From Hyposmocoma kahamanoa (lineage: Eukaryota; Arthropoda; Insecta; Lepidoptera; Cosmopterigidae), in NCBI RefSeq assembly GCF_003589595.1, contig NW_020653765.1, forward strand, positions 1,865,800 through 1,929,799: DNA of 64,000 nt, given 5' to 3'. A program made the position numbers and the translations under genes. Below the pieces are notes generated by a model, which was not told the origin of the DNA, made no database searches, and saw nothing but the letters and a program-made list of their open reading frames with translations. How positions within the stretch are numbered: position 1 is the stretch's first letter; each line of letters starts with the position of its first letter. Positions 25,386 through 37,500 of the stretch are shown piece after piece.

Positions 25386-26701
25386 TAGTAATATTTATTT
25401 TATTGAATATCTTTATTAGTATATTATAAAGATATATAATATTTTTATTAGTAGGTATGTCATCAAGCTCTCTGGCAAACAGGAGGTGCGTCGAATCCAT
25501 CCGGATCAAAGGAATTTTTCTTTGTGTTTGTTCGTTCTTTGTATCAATAATAATAGTAAGTACTAAAACCCAACCTTCTGAGCTATTACAGTTTTTTTAT
25601 CGCGGTGACTATGGCAGTCACCACATTTATCCACGCGGCTTTATATCGATGCAATAAAAGTGAAAAAACTCATGGTTCGACGATTCGGAACACACAACGT
25701 CTTTTTCACTCTTACTACATGGGCATAAAGCTTTTTCTGATCGTATTAATGTGATTCCATTTCCATAAGCATTTACTACATAGATATTTATTTGCTCGAA
25801 TGTTTATAGGTACATTAAATATCACTTCATTTTGTGACCGCTAGAGGCGCTGAATAATTTACTATACAAAATTGTGAAGAATTCGCGTTCGATGGTGACA
25901 ATTATCCCTAAAAACATATATTAAAGGCATTGATAGCAACACACTATACTCTTTCCGAAAGCGCGCATAGTGTGTCGTTACCGATAAATTGAAATATTCA
26001 CCGTGGAGCGATTGAATATTCACCTTATATCGAAAAAGGTAGGGTAGACTTTTAATAACACAGTGTTATAGATGAGCGAGAAAATTATAATGTCAAATAG
26101 TAAATCAGAATGAAATAAATTAAAAATGCGTTCGCTGCCTTGTGTAAAATTCGATGAGTTCCGAAGCTTAGTTTTTAGAAAATGGAACATACAGAGTTAA
26201 ATTCAACTCTATTCCGCTAGCAATAAGAAAGAACCAAATTATCAAAGTCTACTGAACATAGTTGGTGGAAAAAGTTTATTTTTGAAGGGGAAAAAAATCA
26301 GTGATTTTTAAAATATATTGTATAACATCGTCATTACATACCTGCATGGACAGTAAAAGATTAAAAAATACCGCCTCCCTAGCAAATATTCAGCAAAATA
26401 ATAACTTTCCCCAAACGCAAAATACCTTTAGAGACACAAATAAATCATATTACAAAAAGTCACAGGTACTCGAATTCTCGTTTGATCTTTTCGAGTTGCA
26501 ATCGAACGACTGAATACACCCCTCATGTCTACAATGGTAAATTGAAGAGTTAGGCTCAAAGCGAGTGGTTCTAATAGAAAAGTATCGGACACTAATGGTA
26601 TATATTATTTGATCGCTTTTTTACTTGTCAGATTGGGAGACCAATTAGTGGTTGAGCTGTTTTTGTGAACCTAACTACATGTTAGTGCCGATTAATTCAT
26701 A

Positions 26702-27156
26702 CTATTTGCAGTAACCGATGTAGTGTTGTGTCCCTGGTACTTTAATGTCTTGTATTGCCGTAGTCCGCGACACATGGAAAGTGACGATGAGGTCGACGTT
26801 GGAGCATGCACACCTAGATAATGCCTTGAAAAGGTCCGAGTTATAACGTTCAGGGAACAAGTCTGCAGGCCGGGAATTCCACTCCATAGCCGTTCGCCAT
26901 ATAAATGTGGAAGCGTAATGCTTCGTGCGAATCTTTGGAATATCCACAACATAGGGGTGGAACCCAAGCCTACGCCTAGTCCCCCGGTGATGGAAAGGGG
27001 AAGGCGGAATTAAATCGTGTAATACCATCGCACACTTTCCGTGATATATCCTGTAAAATACCGATAAGCAGGCAACTTTACGGCGGTGTTCAAGGCTCTG
27101 CAGCTTCGCTTCCACTAATTCCGAGTCACCTATAAGCCTCTTGGCACGGTTACTGA
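26702..27156 (-). pseudogene. Non-LTR (CR1/Jockey-like) reverse transcriptase C-terminal fragment
   Basis: Minus-strand open frame of about 150 codons beginning in NRAKRLIGDSELVEAKLQSL and continuing LEHRRKVACLSVFYRIYHGK, with IPPSPFHHRGTRRR, a W-N-S-R-P-A-D-LFPERYN segment and FKALSRC near the end. This order is the conserved tail that follows reverse transcriptase in CR1/Jockey-type polyproteins of Lepidoptera. No stop interrupts it, but the catalytic domain is missing. It is abruptly joined upstream (27.16 kb) to a different repeat, so it is a 5'-truncated or broken copy. Confidence 0.85.
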
Positions 27157-27157
27157 A

Positions 27158-27245
27158 AAAATAAATATACGCGATTTAAATCCGGAAAAATAGTTTCATT
27201 TCCTAAGTGTAACAATCGCGAAAACCTAAGAACTCGATAACTTTT
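27158..27245 (-). repeat. Dispersed repeat family C copy joined to the RT fragment
   Basis: TACGCGATTTAAATCCGGAA through CGCGAAAACCTAAGAACTCG. It begins exactly where the reverse transcriptase fragment at 26702-27156 stops being recognisable. Confidence 0.65.
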
Positions 27246-28867
27246 ACAAATTATTAGTCATGTTATGCAGTGTGTCAATTTTGTTGTATTGACTTTTCCA
27301 CTGACAAAGCCATTTACCAAATGACTTTACTAAATGACGTTCGCGTAACATTCTACTTTTAGAAGAAGATCATTATTATTTAGAATTGCTCCAACGTGAT
27401 CCATGTGCAAAGGACGTTACATCTGCGCCTTTAATGACAGCTTAATTTTTTTTTTAAATCATAAATGTTGTAAATATCCAAAGGTGTTTTACGCACTCAC
27501 CAAATAAAGTGGGACATTCCGCGTTAAGTGGGTGCAGAGGGCGATACCCTACATTGACTCATGTACTAATACTGCAGAACTGAAAGTTCCTCCTTGCTGG
27601 TCTTTCATAATGAACAATATGTGTTTATTACGCTAGGAGTATAATTATAGTCTGTTTTAGCGCTGATAGATTCTAGGTACACATTGACGGATCTTGTTCT
27701 GTCGCACTGGAGGCGAAATTCGAACAACAATGTATATAGCTTGATGTGCAGTTGACTGTACATTGAAATGTACTAAATATAATTAGTTGCTTCATGCATA
27801 ACGTGACGATTAGTTTTTCCCTCAGAGCAGGACCCCTGTAAATTCATTATTTAAAAAATGTTTATGACAGTTAGGGAAATGAATAATGTTAAAAAAAATT
27901 AAAAGAAGTAAAATTGTTTTAAAAGAATCAAAAATTTCAAAAAAGAACTATTCTTGTGTAGTCTGATGCTAATATTTTTCGTGTTTCACGCCATTTTTTA
28001 ATATTTCTTGTTAAGTGTATTCTGTTGTGTGAAAGTGCTACTCTTTTAAGTATTTTTAACAGCGCGACACGAAGCCTAAAACGAACGAAGCAGAAAGACG
28101 TTTAGTCACGTTATTCATGCAGCAGGTATGTCCTCAGTTTTGTCTGAAAAACATGTTTTTCTATATACCATTTGCTTATATATAATATAATACATAGCGC
28201 TAAATTTGAAAGCGATATTTTCATTTCAATACACTGGACGTTTACGTGATCATATGAATAATACTGCAGTCATTATTTTATTCATTATTATATTATTACC
28301 ATACACAACGTATTCGACATTTTAGCGAAATAGAGTTATTAACATGTCTTGAGTCACCAAAACGTGATCTACAACCACCATGAACGGTATTTTTATATCT
28401 TTATATTATTATTATAACAAAAAAAGATATAAAAGTTTAGTTAAGCAAAATCAGTGTTTATTGACATTTTTCAAAGAAAAAAAAAACAATCAGGTGCCAA
28501 TATCTCAAAAGTTAGAAAATTGCAAATACGTTGTTTATGGTAAGGAGGGCAAAAATAAAATAGTAAAGTCGACGGACTAAAGCACACTAGTCGAAAACCA
28601 ATATCGTCCATTTAAATTAATTAATACATCTACCAACTGAAGCACATACGTTAAATTCATTTGTTACTTCATTAATTTGTAACTTAAATTCTAGAGGCGT
28701 CTTTTTCAAATTCATCATTCTTTTCACATCTTCCAACATTATTAAATAACACAAAAAATATATAATTATTTAATAAAAATGTAGTACTTTTTTTACTTCT
28801 GCGCTTTAGTCCGCCGACCCTAGGAATAATTGTCTGAGTCTAAATCACTTCACGTATTATGTATATT

Positions 28868-29150
28868 TTTAGCAGCAGTAGAGCTCGTTGTGAAAGAGTT
28901 CGTCCAGTCACAGCAGTAATGTTTCCATTACTGCTTTCCGGCTTGGAAAGGTAAGGGTGCTGGTGCTACCGAAATTCAAACACATTGGACTTGTCAACTT
29001 ATGTCTCATGGTGACGGGGGTAGAGGCAGTGCTCTTCAGTTCTTTGCGATTTAAATCTCTTAATGGCACTGCAACTGTTACGGACAGGCGTGTAGTTTAC
29101 CATCAGTCACACGACCTGTTCGTCTCATCACTTGATATTGTAAAAAAAAT
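28868..29150 (+). repeat. Family A element, near full length
   Basis: Starts AGCAGCAGTAGAGCTCGTTG, contains GTCAACTTATGTCTCATGG and ends TTGATATTGTAAAAAAAAT. Confidence 0.8.
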
Positions 29151-29997
29151 ATTTTTATTTGTTTCAAATATTATTGTGAATTACGGAATAAAAGTTTTTT
29201 TACTTCTTTTGTGTTTCAAATTATAATATTAAACAGTGTTTATTTATTTTAGTTTAAAAATTCGAAAAACAAGATCACATCAAACATTTCCCACCCTGCG
29301 CGCGCAGTTACAAATAATACATCACGGCCAATCAAACGTCGCGCTATCTCTTCATCGCCGCTCTTTATGCTCGCTTATCGACCGACCGTATACAACCTAT
29401 CACACATATTAATTATCTTCTACTACCAACCTATACAAATGCAGAAGAGATGTGGAAGTTTGGAGAAACTTGTGTGGTGCATTGCATGGACCAGTGTACC
29501 ACACTCAAGGTATCGAGTTACGAGCAAAAAGTTGTTTCTAATTAGGATAATTAGCTGACCAAAGATGATTCAAGATGTAGAGACGTTACTTGCTCTCGTT
29601 TTCCTGTGAAGTGGCAGTGGCGTATTTAAAAATGGCGCAAGTGACTTCCTCTCCTTTTTGAATAAAACTGTTAATTTATTATAATTGTAATACAAATCCG
29701 AGATCCGACTGAGCTCGAACTTGCCTCGACCATACCGTGGCAAACTAGTGGAATAATTTCACAAAAAAATAATTGAATATCATAGGGATAATTTTATTAA
29801 TAATTTTTTTTATTATTAATTTTTTTTGGGATTAATATTACACCAAATAAAGCGACGTCTCGAGTCAACTGCTGGTAGCTGTAGAGCTACACGTGTGTAG
29901 AAAAAGTTTTCATGTATGTCTCACAGATGGCGCTGTGGCAAAAATTTGTTATTAACAAAAAACAAATATCTGTGACAAGCACATAGAAAAATTCGAA

Positions 29998-30172
29998 AGG
30001 TCTGCACGTTCGTTCCGTAGCTCAGTTGAGAGAGTGTAAGCTACGGCATGGTGAAGGCGCTGGTTCGAGTTCAGCCTTAATTGAAATGAATTTTCCTTTG
30101 TGTTGATCTTTGCATTAATAATTATAACAAATTACATTGGAAATTTCACAAAAAATAATTGAATAGCAAAAC
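29998..30172 (+). mobile_element. tRNA-like SINE, GGAATTTTTC-tail family
   Basis: Head CCGTAGCTCAGTTGAGAGAG and B box GCTGGTTCGAGTTCAGCC, followed by a tail with TTTTCCTTTGTGTTGATC and CAATTATAACAAA-like words ending in TTTCACAAAAAATAATTG. The same tail is present at 39.7 and 62.0 kb. Confidence 0.75.
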
Positions 30173-30292
30173 ATCGAGATATTCCGTACACTTAAATATT
30201 AGAACAGTTAATTTGTTAAGAAACTTATTTGTACCATGTTCTTTTTTTTGTCAAAAAACCGACCTCAACAGTTCGTGGAATTAGATATATTA

Positions 30293-31571
30293 GGGGTTAA
30301 AGTATGAAATTGCCGTTTTATTGCAATAGGTTCTTTGAATTTTCATAGAATCTTCATGGTTTGAGGTTTTCGAATGAAACTTTTTTCAAATGGTTTCTGT
30401 GATTTTTTTTTTTTAAATTTGAAACATTTGAATATCGACTTTCAATTGTTTTTGTTATTCAATTTAGACAAGAAAGATGGTTACTGCGAAAATTCGAGTG
30501 ATTTTTGAATACGAGTTCCGACGCGGAACTAACGCGACAGAAACAGCCCGCAATATCAATGCTGCGTTTGGAGAGGGGTCTACTAATGAACGCACCGTGC
30601 GATTTTGGTTTAAACGCTTTCGTGATGGAAATTTCGACTTAAAGAACGAGTCACGAGGAAGACCGCCCACACAGGTGAATAACGATGAATTAAGAGAGAT
30701 AGTGGAAGCCGATCCTAGTCAAACTACCCAGGAATTAGCGGCATGGTTTAACGTTACCTTACCCACAATATTGACTCACTTGCGTCAAATCAATAAAATA
30801 AAAAAATACGAAAAATGGGTGCCTCATGATTTGGCTGATCTGCAGAAAGAAACGCGTGTTGAAACTTGTGTTGCCTTGTTGAACCGGTACAGAAATGAAG
30901 GAATATTGGATCGAATTGTAACATGTGATGAAAAGTGGATTCTTTATGATAACCGGAAAAGAAAAATGCAATGGCTGACTCCAGGTCAAATGCCACAACA
31001 GTGTCCTAAAGCAAAACTTACCAATAAAAAGGTAATGGTAACTGTTTGGTGGTCTCAGCATGGTGTTATTCACTATAGTTTTCTCCGATCTGGTCAAGCA
31101 ATAACGGCAGATGTCTATTGTGCCGAACTCCGAACCATGTTGACAAAACTAGCAGTAAAACAGCCCCGACTCATGAATCGATCTTCACCATTATTGCTCC
31201 ACGACAACGCGAGACCTCACACAGCACGAGAAACCATTTTGACCCTTCAGGAACTGCAGTTAGAAACCATTCGTCATCCTCCGTATTCACCAGACCTTGC
31301 TCCAACGGACTACCATTTTTTTCGTGATTTGGACAATTATCTACGTGACAAGAAGTTTTCTTCCCAGGAGGCAGTACAAAATGCTTTCACACAGTTTGTG
31401 CAGTCTAGATCGTCGGAGTTCTATCGCAAAGGCATTAATAACCTTCCCATTAGATGGCAGCAATGTATAGATAATAATGGCAACTATTTTGATTAAATAA
31501 ATTTGTTAAAAATTTAAAAAATAAACAATTTAGATTTTCAGTACAAATCGGCAATTTCATACTTTAACCCC
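30293..31571 (+). mobile_element. Full-length mariner transposon, cecropia-type, apparently intact
   Basis: A 1,279-bp DNA transposon with matching ends: 23 bp from GGGGTTAAAGTATG to TTGCCG at 30293-30315, repeated inverted at 31549-31571. It is flanked by TA at 30291-30292 and 31572-31573, the target duplication made by Tc1/mariner transposases. It encodes one uninterrupted transposase. The insertion splits an older dispersed repeat: removing the element and one TA rejoins sequence like other copies of that repeat. Perfect terminal repeats and an open frame point to recent arrival. The TIRs do not share an obvious sequence with those of Hsmar1, although the transposase is similar. Confidence 0.95.
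30477..31496 (+). CDS. mariner transposase, 339 aa, cecropia subfamily
   Basis: Cut-and-paste transposase that binds the element's inverted repeats and joins it to TA dinucleotides. Residues about 1-110 form the paired helix-turn-helix DNA-binding region, including NERTVRFWFKRF at about 37-48 and a GRPP linker near 61-64. The family motif WVPHDL lies at 114-119. The catalytic domain shows D151 in TCDEKW, D243 in LHDNARPH and D278 in YSPDLAPTD; 34 residues separate the last two, the D,D34D spacing of mariners. The C-terminus GINNLPIRWQQC...GNYFD resembles the end of human SETMAR/Hsmar1 transposase, placing it near the cecropia subfamily, first described from a moth. The 339-aa length is close to the normal 343-345. 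No stop, frameshift or missing catalytic residue is visible, so it may be functional. Confidence 0.95.
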   Translation: MVTAKIRVIFEYEFRRGTNATETARNINAAFGEGSTNERTVRFWFKRFRDGNFDLKNESRGRPPTQVNNDELREIVEADPSQTTQELAAWFNVTLPTILTHLRQINKIKKYEKWVPHDLADLQKETRVETCVALLNRYRNEGILDRIVTCDEKWILYDNRKRKMQWLTPGQMPQQCPKAKLTNKKVMVTVWWSQHGVIHYSFLRSGQAITADVYCAELRTMLTKLAVKQPRLMNRSSPLLLHDNARPHTARETILTLQELQLETIRHPPYSPDLAPTDYHFFRDLDNYLRDKKFSSQEAVQNAFTQFVQSRSSEFYRKGINNLPIRWQQCIDNNGNYFD

Positions 31572-31650
31572 TATTATTTGGCAAGTTTAATTAAAATCGG
31601 TTACCGGAAAGTGCGCGAAACCGGATTCGTCTGCTAGTTTGCCACCCTTA

Positions 31651-31916
31651 GGCTTTAAACAGATAGACTGCATTTCAACTGCGCCCCGACTGCAAATTTG
31701 CAGTTTGAATGCAGTTCAAATGCAGTTGGTCCAACTTCATTTGAACTGCACGTCAACCTTGCAGCCCGATTGCAGTCGGTGTGCAGCTGGGGTGCAGTTC
31801 CAACGAAACGGTTGAATGCAGTTCAAATACAGTTGGACCAACTTTATTTGAACTGCATTAAAACTGGAAATTTGCAGTCCGAGTGCAGTAAAAAAGTAGT
31901 CTGTCTGTCAAGAGCC
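31651..31916. mobile_element. 266-bp PIF/Harbinger-like MITE with TTA target duplication
   Basis: Inserted into the ACCGACTTCAAAA repeat exactly at CCACCC-TTA-GAG: TTA occurs at 31648-31650 and again at 31917-31919. The ends are imperfect inverted repeats, GGCTTTAAACAGATAGACTGC against GGCTCTTGACAGACAGACTAC (16 of 21 match). The inside is a further foldback made of TGCAGTT words and the pair CCAACTTCATTTGAACTGCA / AATGCAGTTCAAATACAGTT. A 3-bp TTA duplication is typical of PIF/Harbinger elements. No coding capacity. Confidence 0.75.
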
Positions 31917-32736
31917 TTAGAGATATTTTCTTCAATCAATCAATCAATACTTAGGTACCCTCTTTCCAACAAAAAAAAATCATTGAAATAGAATCACAAA
32001 AGAGTTATCGCACATACAACATACATAACATACAAAAAACATACAGTCGAATTGAGAACCTCCTGCTTTTAAGTCGGTTAATTAATTAACCGTTAATTTA
32101 TATAGGCTGAACAGCTTGGAATACAAATTTGATGGTATTTTTTCCCACTAAAGCCTAATTGAAATTTTTAAACTAAGTAACATACTATAATACACCAACA
32201 TTCCTTCAAACCGTACTGTAGGTCTCATTAATAAATAACTTTTCAAACACGCAAAGAACTCAACCTCAAAAAAGTACGACTGCCAAGGAAACGTTAAAAA
32301 CAGTTTTTTCTAAGTGGCTTCAGTCAAAAAGGCTTGGAGTCTGCATGCTAAGCTAAAGTCAAGCCATTTTACGTTACGACTTAAGCCAGATAAGGTCGAC
32401 TTGTCGATAAGTTTCTTTGGCTAGACTTTAGCCGGTTTTAAATGGATCTACAAGCCTGGATCTGTGTTTTAGGTGGGATACATTTTCAGTGTTATTATTT
32501 TGTAAGTAGAGTTGCAAATTCTATGTACATTTTAATGTTAACTTTTGAAACGTTTAATGTTCAATGCGAAAATCTTCATTTACAAGGTAATGACACAAAA
32601 TAGTATTTAAAAAGAAAAGAAAAAACACAGACATTTTCTACCTTCATTCATATAGTACAAGGCAGAAAATTTCATCTAGGGATGAGCTCTAAAGCATCTA
32701 ATTGCCCAGTTGGTTGTATACGATTATCATATTATC

Positions 32737-32945
32737 GTCAACCCATTTGTACGTCCCACTGCGGGGCACGTGTTTCCTCTCAGGCGAGGGTTTAGAGATA
32801 CACGTTTTCCGTAGGTTGTGAACCTTCTTCGACATGTAGGTTTCATGACATGTTTTGTTTCTCCGAAAATCTCATGGTAAATTTCAAATTAAATTTTGCA
32901 CATAAATAAACTCTGAGATTCGGATCGGTAAATAAGAAATTATTA
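32737..32945 (-). mobile_element. tRNA-derived SINE body, same family as 11.9 kb, head lost
   Basis: Shares GTCCCACTGCGGGGCACG, the GTAGGTTTCATGACATG segment and AATTTCAAATTAAATTTTGC with the 11.9 kb copy. The tRNA-like head is not recognisable at the right end. Shorter related traces occur at 19.53-19.58 and 38.38-38.43 kb. Confidence 0.7.
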
Positions 32946-32999
32946 ACGAGAAATGCTTTAATGGCTCGAGGTTTGTTATTTAAAAAAAAACAGATAACC

Positions 33000-33026
33000 A
33001 GTGGAAGAATAGCTTATTCTTCCACT
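33000..33026. repeat. Perfect 12-bp inverted repeat
   Basis: AGTGGAAGAATA and TATTCTTCCACT around GCT. It lies just right of the SINE remnant at 32.7-32.9 kb; origin unknown. Confidence 0.5.
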
Positions 33027-34317
33027 AGAACTAAAAAAGCACAGGCGCATGAAGCCGCAAAAAATAAAATAAGTAATTTGCGAATTGTAAAAATGCTGCA
33101 GAATTTAAATTCATAAAATAAATTTAGTAAATTTACTTTGTTTTTATACTTCAAGTTTCAGCGAAATATATATTAAGATTTTCAAAAACTTTTTGCTTAA
33201 TCTTGACGTAAAAAATCCATGGGAGATAATGTAATGAAAAAGCCCGCGCGTATAATTTAGGACATAACGATCGATTTTACCTGCATTTCATGACGCCACT
33301 TTCGAGCTAGCGTGATGAAAAATTAATGAAATCTGTATTTGAGACAAGCCTAAATTGTATTAAGATTTCAATGCATTAACAAACACACACACGTAGCAGT
33401 TCAAAATATAGTTAAGCAAAGTTGGTTTTTCGCTCAAAATGTTCAAGTGGAAATCCTATTTGCCGCAGCACGTCTCGAGCTATCGAGTGTCTGCAGGTTC
33501 CGTTCCACACCTCATTAGTTCCCGCTTTGATTCGACATCGCCTAATGCCTCGGTCTTTAGCGATACGAATACGTTCTGTAATCAAATTCTACGTAAGATA
33601 GTTTTTTATTTTTGTTCTTTTTTCAGAATTGAGTTCAATTACTTTTTGTTTCTTGTCCTTTTAATTATATTCACAGATTATTAATTAAATCAATAAAAAA
33701 AACTACTTCCGGCTAGTTTAGTCTTCAACCACACGAACATACATTTATTTAAACATAATTTACTACATTTAAAATACACCTGTCATGTAAATGTATCCAT
33801 ATACTTGTGTAATTCAAAATTGTAATTAGTTAATACGCAGAGTAAACAATACGTGTAACATTAAGCTTAAACTGTTAATTTGTAAGTAGTCAATTACTTT
33901 GATTCTTACTCCTATGTATAAACGCATGCCGTGGCAACTTGTAAATGAAACAGCACAGTAACTCAAGCCACAATATTTCTTATGTTGACTATTTGTTATA
34001 TATTCTTTATTGCACGAAATAAATACAGCAGAAATATCAAAAAAATCTCTTCCAGGCAACCCAGGTCAGTGAGAACTAAGGTTATAAGCGGGCAACAGCG
34101 TGCAAGAGAGAATGAGAAAGAAATAATTATAAATCAACTACATAAATAGAATTAAAAAATAATACCGTTACTTATATATTATATTAAATAACATCAACAT
34201 ATATACACATAAATATATACATATAGTTGCAACATACATAAATACACACACGTAAAATATATTTCTTTTGTTATGTTTGTACATGTTTTGTAAGTTGTCA
34301 TAAATAAAAAAATATAT

Positions 34318-34670
34318 AAATGTTCTTAGGTTTTCGTCATTACTACACATAGGAAACAAAAACAAATTTCGGAAATAAATGGCGTACATTGGTTTTTCAA
34401 CACGACTATACAGGGTGACTATCTGACTGTCGGTAACTTACCGTCAAGGAAAAGACGAGCCCGTCCGAACTATTAAATCGCATTGTCATACATTCTTAGT
34501 TCTAGCCCCGATCGAAATTCAAGTCTCTAGGTCGTGTGGGATAACGGCCGTAACTACAATTTCGTGCTTTGAGAGTAGAGCCCTTGTAAAGACAGAACGT
34601 TGGTTTGTTTGAAAAAACAAATTTACGCAATTTAGATCCGAAAAATAGTTTCATTTCTCATATTTAAGGT
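34318..34670. repeat. Two opposed family C fragments
   Basis: TGTTCTTAGGTTTTCGTCAT at 34.32 kb and, in reverse, GCAATTTAGATCCGAAAAAT at 34.63 kb, separated by about 250 bp. The interior includes CAGGGTGACTATCTGACTGT and could be an element flanked by the two fragments. Confidence 0.5.
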
Positions 34671-37267
34671 TTTTTATTTTCATTGGCTTGGCAGATAGCA
34701 TTGAGGAAGATATATGACGTGACCGAGTTAGGATACTAACTTTTCTTAATCGTTTCTGGTTTGAGTATATTCTAGAAAGCGTCCCGGAGTTAATTTCATT
34801 GCTCTAGTACAAGAAATTAAAATTTGCGATCAGGTTATTGGTCTGGTTGTTTGGTAATACCTATCACTAATATTTTTATTGAAAGACGCTGTAACTTGAA
34901 AAACATTAAAAATTAGAACGTTTTCTGCTAATGCTGCATAAAAAACGGGCACGTTTAAAAAACTCCACAACCCTGTTTTTAAATGAAAAATGAATCACAG
35001 TTTCAAAAGCGTAGCATCAAAAGTCCCTATTTTGAAGGCACGTGCGTTCAAACGATGTAAAACTTTACAAAACATGTATTTCGCTGAGAGCTCTTAGGCA
35101 GAATGTCAAAGCTTCCTTTTCAGCTTTGTTTGTGTTTTTTTTTAAAAAAAAGATCGCTTTTAGTTTCTGTGTACATACATAATTAACAGAGATGCAGTTA
35201 GAGTGATGTACCTAATGGGAAAAATGCTTAGTACGCCTTTGAATTGTTGAGTGTCATCATACGTGGAGTATTAAATTTTGTTAGTAAGTTTTAAATTGAG
35301 ATATTTGTTATAAAATGTGATTTATTTTATATCATTATTGTTATTATTGTTATTACATATTTATGTATCGACTTTGTTTTTCATACCATTTTCCATTTTA
35401 ATGCTTTTAAATAAGTTACATAATGGCTTGTAGTAATGTAATAAAAGTTTCAAAAGTAAATTAAATAAGAGCTTATTCAAATAATGAATACCACTGCGTT
35501 ATTGACTAAGCTACCGACATCGCATGTGCAAATGATAATAAGGAAACATCCGAAAAAATACTGAAAGTTCCGAAAAATCTTGCTGACGAAGTATTACGAG
35601 AGTAGTACTTAACTCCATCATCTTAAGTTATATTTTACCGAAAACCACTCTATTATACTTATATTATTTTTATTTTATGTTAGTCATTTTTATCATAAAT
35701 CACCTATTACACATTAAAAACCGACCTTATAGGTACATTTCATAAACTTAGTCGCTTGTCAAATTACGAATACCTACTGCATCACACATTATTTCATCAT
35801 ACGGAAACACTATTATGAATGACATCATCTTGGTAGATTAGTATTTTATTCTTTCGGAAGTTTATTGTATTATTATTCGGAAGTTCAGGTTTGTTTCGAA
35901 CAATAGTGGTTTGAACAAGTTCTAATTATGATTATGAATGCAAAGATCGAACACAAAATTTTCGTCGACCCGGTGGGACTCGAACCCACGTCCATGCTGC
36001 ACGTAGGCGGTAGGAACCTAGAAAGCAATTGGGAGGCGATTGATGTTGTCCAGGGGGTGATATGGCGTATAAAAAAAACCTGAATTATCTATTTTATATA
36101 TATTCTGATTTTTTGTGTTGATTTAATATAAAAAATGCGTGTTTTCAATTGTTTTTTGTTGTGGTGGGCGTTGAATTTTTTTATCTTGCCTAAGTGGGCT
36201 TTTTGTTTGTGAACCTATGCTATGTGACGAGTTAAAATATCATGTTTTTACTGGATAGCTGCCTATCCTATAAGTATGGAAACCTACTTTTGAAATATTC
36301 TTGAAAGTCACGTTATATTCGAGATTTTCGTGACAGCGTGTCACGGTTTTTTCCGGGACGCAGAAATTCAGCGAGGCTAGAAGCCCTAGTAGTGACCGAG
36401 ATAGAAAAGGGAATGTTTGGATGGTTAAGTCTTGTAAATAAGATGAATATTAGTTAATTGACGGCACAATAGAGCGAAAGTACAAACTGGGGATATCCTA
36501 AAAAAAGCTCAAGGTACTAGTAGCAAAATAAACGGACATGTAAGAAGAGACATGTGAATGAAGGAGGCGGAAGTAGTTTGGACAAAAGCGAAACGAATTG
36601 AGGTTCAAGGTCTTTACCTAACCTAAGACAGGCGTGATATCATAGCATATCACATGTTGAAAATACTATCGTCACTAAATTAGAACCTCAAATTTCCGTA
36701 AACGACCACTCAAGTTTCTGAAAGTAGATTTAACCTCCTAAGACTAACCTCCTAATGTTATATATCAAAATATACATAATATTGTGTAGTGATTCAGACA
36801 CAGACAAATTATTCCTATAATCTCGTAAATGCTCAATTATCATGAAAATATCGCATTCGAATTTAGTAATTTACTATATGTTTTGTATGATCATAGGGTA
36901 TCTAGAAAAATAGTTTTTCATACAAAACTGAGAGCATACTTGTTTAGGTCTGAGAAATGTAACTACTAATGGAATTATTTTTATACATTCATACGTATGC
37001 CTGGGGTGTTTACCGCTTTTCGCGTTGTAATTTACTGGGTCTTATGAGGTTAAATTCGATAATGGGAAAATTTAGTTTAGTTATTGTATTCGTTTCAATG
37101 TGCGGAATATGTACTATTAGAAATTGAGCTTTCCTGTCCCGTTTTGTTTCCAAATGGAGATTGTAGCTTGTCCCGTTCTTTGTTTTGTTGTCCATTATTT
37201 TGTGAAAAACTTATGTTTGTAATGAAAATATGATGTAGCCTTTAAACGCCATTGGTTGGCAAGGAAG

Positions 37268-37500
37268 CCAACTGAAGGGTTTTTCTTTTTTTTATGCAGA
37301 TATCATATTATAACGAGACGAACAAGGGGCATTGACATCGTCACCCAGAAACATACAGTTGACAAGTTCCATGTGCCTGTTGTAATAACCAGCACCCTTA
37401 CCCTTCAAAACTGGAACACAGTAATGCTTATATTACAGTTTGGCGGCAGAAATAGGTATTTCCTGGACAAATTCTTTCAAAAGGAGCTCTACTGCAGTCT
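37268..37500 (-). repeat. Family A element, internal deletion
   Basis: Reverse orientation with a T-rich tail, ACGAGACGAACAAGGGGC, then GACAAGTTCCATGTGCCTG to AAAAGGAGCTCTACTGCAG. Confidence 0.75.

Larger units (their letters stand above)
30255..32085 (-). repeat. ACCGACTTCAAAA-family repeat, split by two insertions
   Basis: An older lepidopteran dispersed repeat of unknown class begins at the left with AAAAAACCGACCTCAACAG and ends at the right with CTCCTGCTTTTAAGTCGG. It carries the family's internal words, such as CGGTTACCGGAAAGTGCG, TTTGCCACCC, TACCCTCTTTCCAACAAAAA and AATTGAGAACCTCC. It is interrupted by the mariner at 30293-31571 and by a 266-bp MITE at 31651-31916. Orientation is given opposite to the 22.0 kb copy. 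Confidence 0.75.

Noticed and set aside
29998..30075. A possible functional tRNA gene
   Set aside because: A and B boxes are present, but there is no paired acceptor stem or anticodon arm and the sequence continues into a repeat tail, so it is a SINE head.
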